Shown here: positions 11,175 through 22,303 of the stretch, piece after piece | Position numbering within the stretch: position 1 is the stretch's first letter | How the letters are laid out: each line of letters begins with the position of its first letter | Assembly: GCA_024509875.1 (NCBI GenBank) | Contig: JAMPIV010017791.1 | Coordinates: forward strand, 87,001-151,000 | DNA length: 64,000 nt | Direction of reading: 5' to 3' | Source of the DNA: Oreohelix idahoensis | Lineage: Eukaryota > Mollusca > Gastropoda > Stylommatophora > Oreohelicidae | Notes under the pieces: model-generated | What the model was told of the DNA's origin: nothing | The model's input: only the letters and a program-made list of their open reading frames with translations | The model's database searches: none | Position numbers and translations under genes: made by a program

Positions 11175-14100
11175 TTATGTGGAATCATGTGGGCATCTTG
11201 ACAGAATGTCTGCCATCACATTATCTGATCCCCGAATAGCTCGCACAGAGAAATGAAAAGGTTGAAGAGCAATTGCATATCGAGTAGACCTCGAGCTCTT
11301 CAAATTCTTACTCTGTATAGCAGTAAGAGCTTTTTGGTCTGTTTCTACTATGAAATGTGCGCCTAGAAGGAATCTCTGTAGTTTGAGGATCGACCAAACC
11401 ATAGCTAATAGCTCACGGTCTAAAACCGAATAATTCCTTTCTGCCGCATTAAGTTTTCTGGAAATATACATTACAGGATGCAGAGTTCCAGAGTACTCTT
11501 GCATTAGTGCCGCTCCAATCCCAGTGGATGAAGCGTCACTACGAAGAACGAATGTCTTATCTTTAGTGGGTAGCACTAAAATAGGTGGTGTTGAAAACAG
11601 TGTTTTAATCTTATCCAGAGAGCATTGGCATTCCTGAGACCAGTGGACCACATTAGGCGAACCTTTCTTTAGAAGTGTTGAGAGAGGTGCCATGATAGAG
11701 GATAGATTCTGAATGAATCTGCCATAAAATTGAATAAGACCTAACAGACTTCTCACCTGTTTTTTAGTCTTAGGGATTGAGATGTTAAGTATCTTACTAG
11801 TATTATGGTCCTCTGTCTTTAGGAAACCATGACCAACTCGGTGGCCTAGGAAAGAAATTTCGCTAAAACCAATATAGGCTTTAGAGGGTTTCGCTGTCAG
11901 GTTGTGCTCACGCAAAGTAGACAGCAATTCATCTAACCCTGAATAGTGATCTTCCCAAGTATCGCTGAAAAGACAGATGTCGTCTAGATATGCAATGACA
12001 TCTGACCGATAAGATAGGATTCGGCGCATCATGCGTACGAACGTAGCTGGTGCGTTCATAAGACCGAAAGGCATAAAATTCCATTGGAACAAACCTCTAG
12101 GTGTTGAAAAAGCCGTGAGAGGTTTGGCGCGTTCAGATAAAGGAACTTGCCAATATCCCTTAGACAAATCAAGTTTAGTGAAAAAATGAGATTTGGAGAG
12201 TCGAGTAAGTAGCTCTTCCAGTAAAGGCATAGGTTCGGCATCGAACTTCGTTACTTGATTCAATTTTCGATAGTCAACGCAAAGACGTATGTTATTGTCT
12301 TTTTTACGCACAATAACCATCGGCGAAGAATACGCAGAGGTGGATGGTTCGATTATTTTCAAATCTATCATCACATCCAACTCTTTCTCGACCTGTGCTT
12401 GGAAATGTATAGGTATAGGATAAGGTCTAACCCTAATAGGAGTATGGTCAGTTAGCACAATGTCATGTTGAATGACATTAGTTTGTCCAGGGATGTCAGT
12501 GAGTACATCCTGAAATGTTTGCAACATAGTTGAAACTTGTCGCTGTTCTCCTAGAGACAAATCAGGAGAGACAGTAACGTTCTTCCATGATTCACTGGAA
12601 TGAAGTGGGATCATTGGAAGAGGAAGATTTACATCTGAAAAACTTGTTTCCTCATCCTGTATCACGGACAGTGATGAGTAATGACCATGTGGTACTGGAG
12701 AATTGTCCGTTGCTTGGAAAATGGGTTGCAAATAATCCGGACGTTCATGGAATTCAGTAAGCATATTGATGTGGAAGGTTTTATGCTTCCCATCAATATC
12801 GACAATATAGTCGACATCGGAAATTTTCGATATTATATCGTACGGACCTTTCCAAGAAATAAGTAATCTGTTTTCCCTACAAGGTAGTAATACAAATGCT
12901 TTGTCACCAGGACAAAGTTGTCGTAAGCATCTCTTCTTATTGGCAAATTGCCTTGCCTTCTGTTTCGCAAATTCAGAAGAAGAAGTTGCTAATTTGCATG
13001 CTTCGATAATCTTTTGTCTCAACGCGATGACATATTCGTAGGATGACTTTGTGTCATCGTCAATATTGTCAGATGTTATGAGATCGTGAAGCAACGACAT
13101 AGGGCCACGCGGACGCGCGCCAAAGACGAGTTCAAAGGGAGAAAATCCCGTATGTTCATTGGGTACCTCTCTGTAAGCGAAGAGGGCCGCAGGTAAAACT
13201 CTGTCCCAGTCTTGAGGATGATCCTCAGTTATCTTCCCCAGTAAGTTTTTAAGTGTTCTATTAAGGCGTTCGACCATACCATTAGACATTGGATGGTAGA
13301 TACTACTTAAAGATCTATCTATCTGCAGGGTAGACATTACTTGAGACATGGTATCTGATATTAGTTGGGTGCCATGGTCTGACAATATCTCTCCGGGGAA
13401 CCCCAGACGAGAAAATATAAGCCAAAGAGCATCTGCAATATCAGCAGTAGTAATGCTCTTCAGAGGAATAGCCTCTGGCCAACGTGTGCACATATCAACA
13501 CACGTCAAGATAAACTGATGTCCTCTGGCAGACTTGATCTTAAATGGACCAATAATGTCTATGGCCATTTTTTGAAACGGCCGAATAGGAATGTCCGCCG
13601 CCTGAATGGGTGCAGCATGCCGTGGACCTTTGGATTTAACTTCCTGACATACTTTACAAGATCGACAATAAATCCGTATGTCCTTGTTTACCAATGGCCA
13701 AAAGAAAGCCGCAAGGACTCTTGACTTAGTACGGGAAAAACCCATGTGTCCAGCACACTGAGAGTCGTGAGCGTGCTGCAAAATTTTAACTCTCAAATTC
13801 TTGGGAACCAGGATTTGAGAATGACTTGACGTAATGGAGTCTTGAACCATACGTACAAGTACGCCATTCTTCTTTGTAATCCACGATTTACGACTTGTGT
13901 CCTTATTCGGATCACCTTTAGTTGCAAGAATGAAGAATTTCTTCAGAGTGGGATCATCTTCTTGCTGTTTTATAAACGAGTCACGAGAAATTACCAAGGG
14001 ATTATCTTGGTTATGCACTTCATTATCTTCAGTAGATGAAGTTTGAGGCACATTAAGAGCCTGAGCTCTAGTGACTACAGCGTTAGCAATCTGCATGTTT

Positions 14101-14711
14101 TGCCTTTCCCAAGTGGAAATTTGTTGCGGAGTGCATTCCTTGACTCCATGAATGCGACCGATGATGAGGTCAGCGATCGGATTCGGAAGAAGACATGCGT
14201 GTACATCTCCTGTAAAGAAAGGAGTAGCAATCCTAATGATAGCGGTAGAGTATTTCTCTACTGTGCCGCCAAATGTTACACATTTGACTACTTGTCCAGT
14301 GGCACGGGAAGGATCTACGAGTGACTGCCTAACACCAATTGTGGTGCATCCAGAATCAAATAGCACAGAGACTGGATTGTTATTCACTAAACCCTTATGT
14401 AAGACAAGAGACCCTCTTCCATCATGCGCGACTGATGCTGGAAGAGCAGGAAGAGGATGGCCACAGCTTAAAGTAGTCACTGTGGTTGGCTCAAATAACG
14501 TTTTGCATTGGGGGCACTGAGATGCTCTCCCAAAATCAAAAGCGGCACATGCCATATTACTAGCATCATTATTATCTTTACTCTGTTTATAGGCTTCATG
14601 GGACTCTTGTTGTGCAGAGTTTGCCTGAAAATGTGGTTTATGTCTTTTGTATTGAGATCTACCTCGGTTATTATCACCTCTGTAGTTATTGTTACCTCTA
14701 TTGTAACCCCC
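11175..14711 (-). pseudogene. pol of gypsy element B: PR-INT-RT-RNase H
   Basis: Open from the frame break at 14707-14711 to the stop at 11175. The open frame extends upstream to 15065, giving 1,296 residues, but about 118 of these are out of gag frame. In order: C-x2-C-x13-C-x-H (residues 184-203), aspartic protease DSG (237-239), integrase zinc module (H433, H440, C470, C473), integrase triad D503, D563, E599 with exact D-x35-E spacing, WKGPY module (738-742), reverse transcriptase with VDYRKLNQ and YLDD (1026-1029), and RNase H with D1177, E1218, D1243 and a DNVMAD end. Integrase before RT is unusual for gypsy elements and marks the Gmr1-like group. All catalytic motifs are intact. The only defect I see is one extra C in the run at 14707-14711, which separates it from gag. 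Confidence 0.93.
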
Positions 14712-16206
14712 TATTTGGGTTTGAGTCATAGTACCCTTGGTTACCATTATCATATTCATTATAATGAGTATCTCTGTAATTATGATCTTGTTGACTCCAA
14801 GACGGATAACCCTGATAGTTTCTATAATTACTTCCTCTACGGAAATTCCTATAATTATGACCACCCCTGTGTCGAGAGCTATCAGGTCGTCTCCAGTTCT
14901 TTGAAGAAGAACCCTGAAATGATTGGTTACCTTGGTTTTGATAACTATTATGGTTACCTTTTTTATCAAATCTGTTTTGAGGTCCCTGAAATCTGTGTGA
15001 ATAATTGGGATTGTATGGTGTTGCTGAAGCAACTGGCATACTCTCCTTAATCTTAGTGTTGCCAAAAGTCACGTCGGGGTGTGCAGTGACATATTGGGAA
15101 CAATATTCTTCCATTTCTTTTAGAGATTTAGGTTTACGCTCATGTATAAATTCAAGGAAAGGTTTGTTCACACATGACATAATCTTATCTCTGAGCAACA
15201 AATCCATAAGTCCTTCATACGTTTTTTCTGTTTTGGAAAGCTCAATCCAACGATCAACTGTGAGACGTGCCTTTGCAGTGAATTCTGAGAATTCTACCCC
15301 CGTCTCAGGTACCATCGTCTTAAATAAAAGGCGATAGCCTTCCTCACTTAGCTGATATTTTTTTATCAAAGCCGCCCTAATGACATCATAATTATCCTTA
15401 TCTGCTTCTCCTACAAGGCATAATCTAGTCAAAGATTCACCTTTCAAGTTTTCTGATAATTGATTAGCGTATTGTGATTTATCCACATTATGTGTACGAC
15501 AAGAACGTTCAAATCTATCCAGCCAGAATGTAATATCGTCACTGGACTGATTGAACGGTGGAACCTTAACCTTGTAAGTAGAAGGTTTACCATTACCACT
15601 AGATGCCTGATTAACATTACTCATACTTGTCAATCTCAATTTCTCCAACTCAAATTCATGTTCTCTTATTGCTTTTTTCTCTTCAGCATCTAATCTTTTT
15701 TGTTCAGCCTCCCTGTCTAATCTTTTTTGTTCAGCCGCAGCTTCTCTTTCCAATTTTTTTTGTTCAGCTTCACTGTCTAATCTTTTTTGTTCAGCCGCAG
15801 CTTCTCTTTCCAATTTTTTTTGTTCAGCTTCCTTGTCTAATCTTTTTTGTTCAGCTTCACTGTCTAATCTTTTTTGTTCAGCTTCACTGTCTAATCTTTT
15901 TTGTTCAGCCGCAGCTTCTCTTTCCAATTTTTTTTGTTCAGCTTCAAATCTCCTTTCCTCTACCTGCATCTGCAATTTCTTTTGTTCAGCAGCAGCCTCA
16001 GCTTCTTTTTCTAATCTTTTCTCTTCCGCCATAGCTTTTCTTTCTTCTGCAGCTAATCTTTTCTCTTCTGCAGCTAATCTTTTCTCTTCTGCAGCTAATG
16101 CTTTGTCATATTGAGCAACTGCCCATTGTTCTAATTGTTGACCAGTCTTATCAAGAGCTTTCCCTTGAGTAATGAAATAATCTAGAGTAGACATGATGCC
16201 TAACAA
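14698..16206 (-). CDS. gag of gypsy element B
   Basis: Begins near 16206; the MSTLDYF start a few codons in (16194) matches the start in element A and may be the true one. The N-terminal 190 residues are a long charged coiled coil made of imperfect AEQKRLDxE/AEQKKLERE repeats. Next come a capsid-like region, a SCAN-like segment (WIELSKTEKTYEGLMDLLLR and the following helices) and an Asn/Arg/Gly/Tyr-rich tail. No CCHC knuckle is present. The frame is broken at the C-run 14707-14711 (five Cs, four in element C), before the Cys motif and protease. Confidence 0.9.
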   Translation of the reverse strand: MLGIMSTLDYFITQGKALDKTGQQLEQWAVAQYDKALAAEEKRLAAEEKRLAAEERKAMAEEKRLEKEAEAAAEQKKLQMQVEERRFEAEQKKLEREAAAEQKRLDSEAEQKRLDSEAEQKRLDKEAEQKKLEREAAAEQKRLDSEAEQKKLEREAAAEQKRLDREAEQKRLDAEEKKAIREHEFELEKLRLTSMSNVNQASSGNGKPSTYKVKVPPFNQSSDDITFWLDRFERSCRTHNVDKSQYANQLSENLKGESLTRLCLVGEADKDNYDVIRAALIKKYQLSEEGYRLLFKTMVPETGVEFSEFTAKARLTVDRWIELSKTEKTYEGLMDLLLRDKIMSCVNKPFLEFIHERKPKSLKEMEEYCSQYVTAHPDVTFGNTKIKESMPVASATPYNPNYSHRFQGPQNRFDKKGNHNSYQNQGNQSFQGSSSKNWRRPDSSRHRGGHNYRNFRRGSNYRNYQGYPSWSQQDHNYRDTHYNEYDNGNQGYYDSNPNRGLQ

Positions 16207-17309
16207 TAATACTAATCACCTGAATCAATAATAATACCCCAAGTTCTCAATGACCTGATTAATCAGTATACTATCCCAATATCTGTGGGTCACAAGCCTT
16301 TAATAAGGTCTTGTATAATAGTAATAATAATCAGGTACTGGTCTATACCATAATCCAAGTGCAGTGCACAGGCAATTGTGTCTTATGAAATATACCCATA
16401 TAAAACATATGTCAACCAACAGAATACATAAAGTACAAATAGGACTGACAATACAAGAACGTTTGCAGAAATCAAAATAAATCAAATAGGGAAATCAATG
16501 AAGATAATCACTGAATCTGCAAAGAATAACAACACAAATGACGTCACAATATATGAATATAAATTATGAATAGAACTGAAAGATAGAAAAGGTTAGACCA
16601 ACAAATTACAAACAAATCAAAACAAAACTAAAGAACAAAGAAATATTACAAAAATAACAATAATTACAGACTTCACAGCTAACACAAAAGCAACAGTTGT
16701 CGCAGCAAATTTTCAATCAAGAAAATTGCACCTATAGAAAACGCCCACAACGGACCCTCTATGACGTGGGATACTCTGTTGTGAGGACGCCGCCCAACCT
16801 TAAACACAACCCGCTGACATAGAAACTAACATACTATACAAACAAATAACATGTAAACATAAATATATATAAATTATGTGTATGATAGTATGTGTTGCAA
16901 AATAGGCTCAGTCTTACAGTAATGGCAAAGTTATTTTTCATGAAAACAAACAAACTGCCACTTTATTCAATTAAACATTCTGGCCTTAAATATTAAAGTT
17001 CATATATGGCAAACAAGAAGATCCATCGATGAAACCAGGACTTCTTAGTTCACAAATACTGTCTTTCTGTTAACACTGACAAGAATTGATCCAACTGTTC
17101 TGTGAAACTCTATAATGTCTAATGTAAAAAATGTCAACAACGCTGACCTACATACTGCATTCACTTGACAGGTCACGTGACGAAGCGTTGACAAAGAGCA
17201 AACCAATACTGCAAGTGTGTCGTATCAGCCACAGGAAACGGTCTGGTATCGGTAATCTGTTGACTTCTGAATTTCTGCGAGGTCAAACCCAGAAAGCTGG
17301 TCCACCAGT
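16207..17309 (-). other. leader of gypsy element B
   Basis: About 1.1 kb between the 5' LTR and gag, AT-rich and without long coding frames. It is shared almost base for base with element C (40065-41167) and is recognisably homologous to the leader of element A. It would hold packaging and translation signals, but none is individually identifiable. Confidence 0.7.
17296..17307 (-). promoter_or_regulatory. primer-binding site of gypsy element B
   Basis: On the element strand TGGTGGACCAGC follows the 5' LTR after two bases. It would pair with a tRNA whose 3' end reads GCUGGUCCACCA. The same site is present in C (41154-41165) and, with one change, in A (from 4447), always two bases after the LTR. 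The tRNA species is not identified. Confidence 0.65.
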
Positions 17310-18740
17310 TGATAAAGTTGATATTTAGTTGGATATAATATATGTTGATAAAGTACACCAGAACACTCCTAGGCGGGAAGACAGGCGTCTATCATCATCA
17401 GTTGACAAGATCCCTATGGTGTTGCCTGCCCCACTGTAGTGTATGGAATGTCAACTTGACCTACGCAGTGTTGTGTAGACATGGATGGAGTGTATAATGT
17501 GCGAATGATGATAAGGGTTCGTGTTGTTGACAAATGTTCTCTTCTCACACTCATGTATGACCGGAAGTCATCGACACCAACGACTGTGTACCTTTTCTAA
17601 AGTTTAATTGGACGTACACACTCGACAGCACAGATAGTGACAAATCACAGGTTGCCATAATACATCATAGTACAGTGGACAAATGGTCTTGCAATGTTAC
17701 ATGGGCACTCATGTAGAATAATGGTATAATGGACTGTCAATAGCCAAGCACTCAGTATCGCCCATACATATATCATCTGACGTCACTGACTGAGCACGTC
17801 AGCTTGTAAACAATATTTCAGATGACTTCTAAACCTAATCTCGTTTAGCAACGATTCTTCAACATAATGTTCAGCACATATTTTTCCATATAATAATATT
17901 GAACCGCTAACAATGGGTTCTCATGTGTAGCAGTGATCTCTGGACTGATCAAGCGATAATACGGGCATCCCTTTTCTCTTCTTGAAAGTCCTACATGTTT
18001 TGGTTCCAAGATGGCTCCACTCGTGAACTGTCACTCACGTTTGAATACAGATAATGAATCTGTTCTAAAGTTAGTCATTCATACAACATTTCGTTGCTCT
18101 GTAGATTTGGTCATGAACAATAGACTGCATTCTACAGAATATAGTGCTGCTAGGAATCGAAGTCGTTTTTCATCGAGTCAAATATATTCTCTTAAACATT
18201 CAAATCGTAATTATCGACAATGGTGGCTTCGATCGAGAGTTCATAAGAGTATCTTTGATTACCTTGGTAGAGGGAATATGAAACTGCCATTCCTTGGCAA
18301 GATGAATAAACACTGGGGTAAAGCATACACGATAGGTCTAGACGACTATCACTTTCCCCAAAACCACTGAGATCACTTTTTCAAGGCATCAAGCCGACAT
18401 AGCAAAACACACACAGTCCCTATCAGGACGAAGCCAAATCACACCACTCAAGCGACACATCCGCCGAATAGCCTTTGACCTCTCTAGAGACAACAGAACA
18501 TATAGTTCGACTTAGATATGTAAAGATATACAGATATAAGACAGACTTGTCCTACTCAGACAAACAATACACATAAATTCAGGCCATAGATATTCTGAAG
18601 CAAGAACAATCTATTATTACCCAAACAACGAATAAATCGCAGTAAAATGTATTTATCCGCGGAGTTCAAGGGAAGTAACTCAATAATGACTTTCCCTTAA
18701 GCACTAAAAAATTACCTATGTATAATATTGTAAGATATAC
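17310..18740 (-). repeat. 5' LTR of gypsy element B
   Basis: Nearly identical to the 3' LTR at 9240-10670. The inner end (TGATAAAG at 17310) is intact. The outer end reads GATAT followed by AC instead of the CA seen in the 3' LTR, and runs straight into the RT region of element A. So the terminal dinucleotide is either mutated or lost. No target duplication can be matched with the left flank. Confidence 0.93.
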
Positions 18741-19690
18741 TTACTTCTACGGAATCATGGAGAAACGTTACTGTTTCTTCTAATTTGTCTTTTGAGGAAC
18801 AGCGACAAATATCTTCTACGCTACAAGCATTTCAGGATGTCCTTACCGACATTCCTGGACACACAAATGTCATTGAGCATGACATTATACTTACTGATCA
18901 TACTCCGATCAGAGTAAGACCATATCCTATTCCTATTCATTTCCAAGCAGAAGTCGAGAAAGAATTGGATGAGATGATACAATTGAAGATAATTGAACCA
19001 TCCACCTCAGCATACTCTTCGTCCATGGTTATTGTTCGAAAGAAAGACAGTAACATACGCCTTTGCGTAGATTATCGCAAATTGAACCAAGTTACGAAGT
19101 TCGATGCTGAACCTATGCCTTTATTAGAAGATCTTCTTACTAGACTTTCTTACTCTCGATTCTTTACTAAACTTGACTTGTCAAAAGGCTATTGGCAAGT
19201 TCCGTTAACTGAACACGCCAAACCTCTCACTGCTTTCTCAACACCTAAGGGTTTGTTTCAGTGGAATTTTATTTCTTTCGGGCTTATGAACGCCCCGGCT
19301 ACTTTCGTACGCATGATGCGTCGAATTCTCTCATATCGTTCAGATGTTATTGCATACTAAGACGACATCTGTCTTTTCAGTAATACTTGGGAAGATCACT
19401 ATTTGGGTTTTAATGAATTACTGTCAACTCTACGCGAGCATAATTTGACTGCAAAACCCTCTAAAGCCTTTGTTGGGTTTAGTGAAATGTCTTTCCTGGG
19501 TCATCGAGTTGGTCATGGTCTATTGAAGACAGAGGACCAAAACATTTCTAAGATATTAAATATCTCTGTGCCTAAAACAAAAAAATAAGTACGTAGTCTC
19601 TTGGGATTAATACAATTCTATGGAAGATTCATTAAGAATCTATCCTCTATCATGGCACCACTCTCAACCCTATTGAAGAAAGGGTCGTGC
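18739..19690 (+). pseudogene. reverse transcriptase region of gypsy element A, resumed after element B
   Basis: Continues element A on the plus strand: an ESWRNVTV block, then RT with IPIHFQAEVEKELDEM, LCVDYRKLNQVTKFD, FFTKLDLSKGYWQVPL and FGLMNAPATFVRMMRR. The catalytic YxDD is hit by a stop codon: TAA at 19358-19360 replaces the leucine codon between Tyr and Asp-Asp. A second stop is at 19586-19588. Homology ends at about 19686 after STLLKKGS, so the rest of the connection domain, RNase H and the 3' LTR are missing. Compared with B, about 0.42 kb of integrase C-terminus is absent between 9239 and here. Confidence 0.9.
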
Positions 19691-22303
19691 GAACCATTTT
19701 AAAACTTACGTTTCTATTTTCACTCTAACATATCCGAGTCGACAAGCTTCATACCTTAGTCTTGGGGCATATAGGTCACGTTTGACACCTGAGAGCTGTT
19801 GTTATTATTAGCAGTGCACCTGTGACAGTCACTGAAAAACAACGACTGGTAATTGTAACTGAGACTTCTTCGAGAGTTAATAGCAATATCCAAAAATATA
19901 CACATATAAATTGTGTAAACAAACACAAATCGAGATTGCCGTTAAGATTTGAAAGATGTAAAATCCACTGTTGTCTTTAGAATCATAGTTTGAAAAATGT
20001 GACACCTCTTTACCTCTCAAGGGAATGACATCATTGTAGTGGTGTTGATGGTATTGTATGATGTTGATATTACTAAATGTAATGGTATGAGGCCAGCTGT
20101 GAAGGCTCCTGAGATAAAATGTAGTTGAGAATTGTCAGAAGGCCTTTCTTGCTACCACTACGACCTCACACTTAATTTTTTTTTTAATGAATGTGGCTAC
20201 GTAAATATATTACATTTATTTTGTTCTGTATCAATTTTTTAGGTTGACCAGAACTTAAAAGGATTTAGAAATTATGAAAGAAATGCATGGAATATTATAT
20301 CATAAATGCAATAGTGTACATATATATATGTACTATACTAGTTAGTTTTATTAAAATGTTCTAGTAGTCATCTACTTGGGAGGATAGTTACTGTTTGTGC
20401 TGTTGGGATGGCCTCATCACACCTGTCTATATTGACTACACAGTGTCCAGAAAATGGTGGGAATTTTTATGAGGGTATTAGTAACTAAACGGGGTTGGTG
20501 AATGTCCAGCAGACCAGAGGCTCACTCATCTTGTCGTTGCAGCTCTGGTGCTGAAAACTGATGATCCCACCTCTCCGTGCTGGCGGGCAATAATGGTGGT
20601 CTCTGTCACAAGTACTGCACAGATACACTCGAGTAAGTCACCAACTGAATAGACACTGCTTGGTTGACAACAGAAACTCGCAGCTCTGCAATCAAAGTAT
20701 GGGCCATGTGTCAAAATCTATTCTCTACCCACTTCTGGACACAACACTGACACAACAACCACATCATACAGACAGGTCAGATCTCTCTGACCAAACAGCA
20801 CATTTACCATGGTGGTTTTACATCAGATAGATCCTCCCAGACTATAGGTTCTGAAAAATATTTATTAGTTTTCTGTTCTAAAAGAGGATAGGTAATATGT
20901 TTCAATTATTCTCAACACTCGATCTGTCTTGCATAATCCTTGCGGGAGTTTATGTACATTGTTGGTCCCTAGACCCTGACTAGGGCGGGGGGTCTAGAGC
21001 AAATCCCTACTTGTTTGTAAGGCTAGATTTCGATATGGCAGTATCAAATCACTCAAACATGAAACAATATTCAAAATATATAAGGAAATAATTTCAATCT
21101 TACCAGATTATGAATAAATAACACAGAACTGCTAGCAAAACTCAGCTGAGCTGCTGGCTATAGTATGGCGTCCCTAAATTTCTTACACTTTCTTTCATAT
21201 GGAAATCACCACACTTTAAAATCTGTGTCTATCACTGAACAACTATTGAGAAATGACCCCACTTTCGCGTCTGAGCGCTAATGATATGATTGTCTGTGGC
21301 CAATCACTGCCTAGGTTTTTTTTTAATTTCAAATTTCCTACCATAAAGTCATTTCAGTCATGCTTCAGTCAAGTATGGATGGTTATCTGTTAGTCTGTCC
21401 GTCTCTACTTGTGTTTCTACAAAATGTACTTGATTTTTGAAAAAACCTTTCTCTCACCCCCAAATTTTTGTCGTTAAAAGTTAATTTTAGACACAGCTAC
21501 CACCCAAAAACCCTCTCTTCCATACTACGTAGATTTGAACACCTGCGTTTCGAGGTCGTGTTTTTTTTTTGTGCAATTAGCGACACTTTTAGATTCAATA
21601 CAGTCTTGTCGATGATGTGAACAACACTGTCTTTTGTCATTATCTTCAATATTATCTATCCGTTTGTAAAATTAAGAACATATTAGTTCACTGCTCAGAA
21701 TAGGCCATCCGGCCAGCTAATTTTTATATTCCTAACATTAATATTAAGAAAAAAGTACTTTTTAAATTTTGTAATATTCCAAACATCTGCGTTTTAGCCG
21801 CTGAATTCAAATCAAGGGCTTGGTATCGCAAAAGCGTCCATTCCGTACCTCGTGTCAATTTGGGGGACGTGAATTTTTACTTTCCTCCATCCCCCCCAAT
21901 TGCGTCTCCTTAGCCGTGCCAGTCTCACGCAATCTTTCCAGTCATATTTTTTCCTTTTTATCCGCCGTTCCCCTCCTGTCTAGCAAGTCAATTTTTATGG
22001 AGGGTGATGACCCGCGGTCTAGGCGATCATGTACATCAGCAGCCTACGCATTATGTTTTTATCCTTAAATGTTATCTTTGGAGATATTTTACCGTTGTAT
22101 CTCTGTCAATTTCACTACAATCATTTGAAAACAAAACTTTCAAATTTCTTCTTTTTTTTCCTCATTCATTTTCATCTTCTTCCTTCATTTCTTTTTTCTT
22201 AATGGTTTTCTTCTTGCGTCTTCATCTTCTTCTCCTCCTATTCGTTCCCAAATCAATGCTTAAAGTAACATGTGGACATAAAAGAATATAGTATGCAAGA
22301 TAA
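19691..22303. other. unassigned sequence, 2.6 kb
   Basis: I recognise no gene or known repeat. Small features: an 18-bp perfect palindrome, GTACATATATATATGTAC, at 20316-20333; an 8-bp inverted repeat CTAGACCC/GGGTCTAG at 20969-20997; and a pyrimidine-rich tract at about 22140-22255 upstream of the LINE, which might belong to its 5' part. Short ORFs here show no domain signature. Confidence 0.5.

Noticed and set aside
12255..15337. Plus-strand ORFs inside B, repeated inside C
   Set aside because: They are antisense shadows of gag-pol, identical in B and C only because the elements are young.
15627..16114. Plus-strand ORFs rich in Phe, Leu, Cys and Ser
   Set aside because: Antisense translation of the gag coiled-coil repeats.
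9240..18740. Classification of B as a copia element from its gene order
   Set aside because: RT (YLDD context), RNase H and integrase zinc and GPY motifs are gypsy-like; only the order is copia-like.
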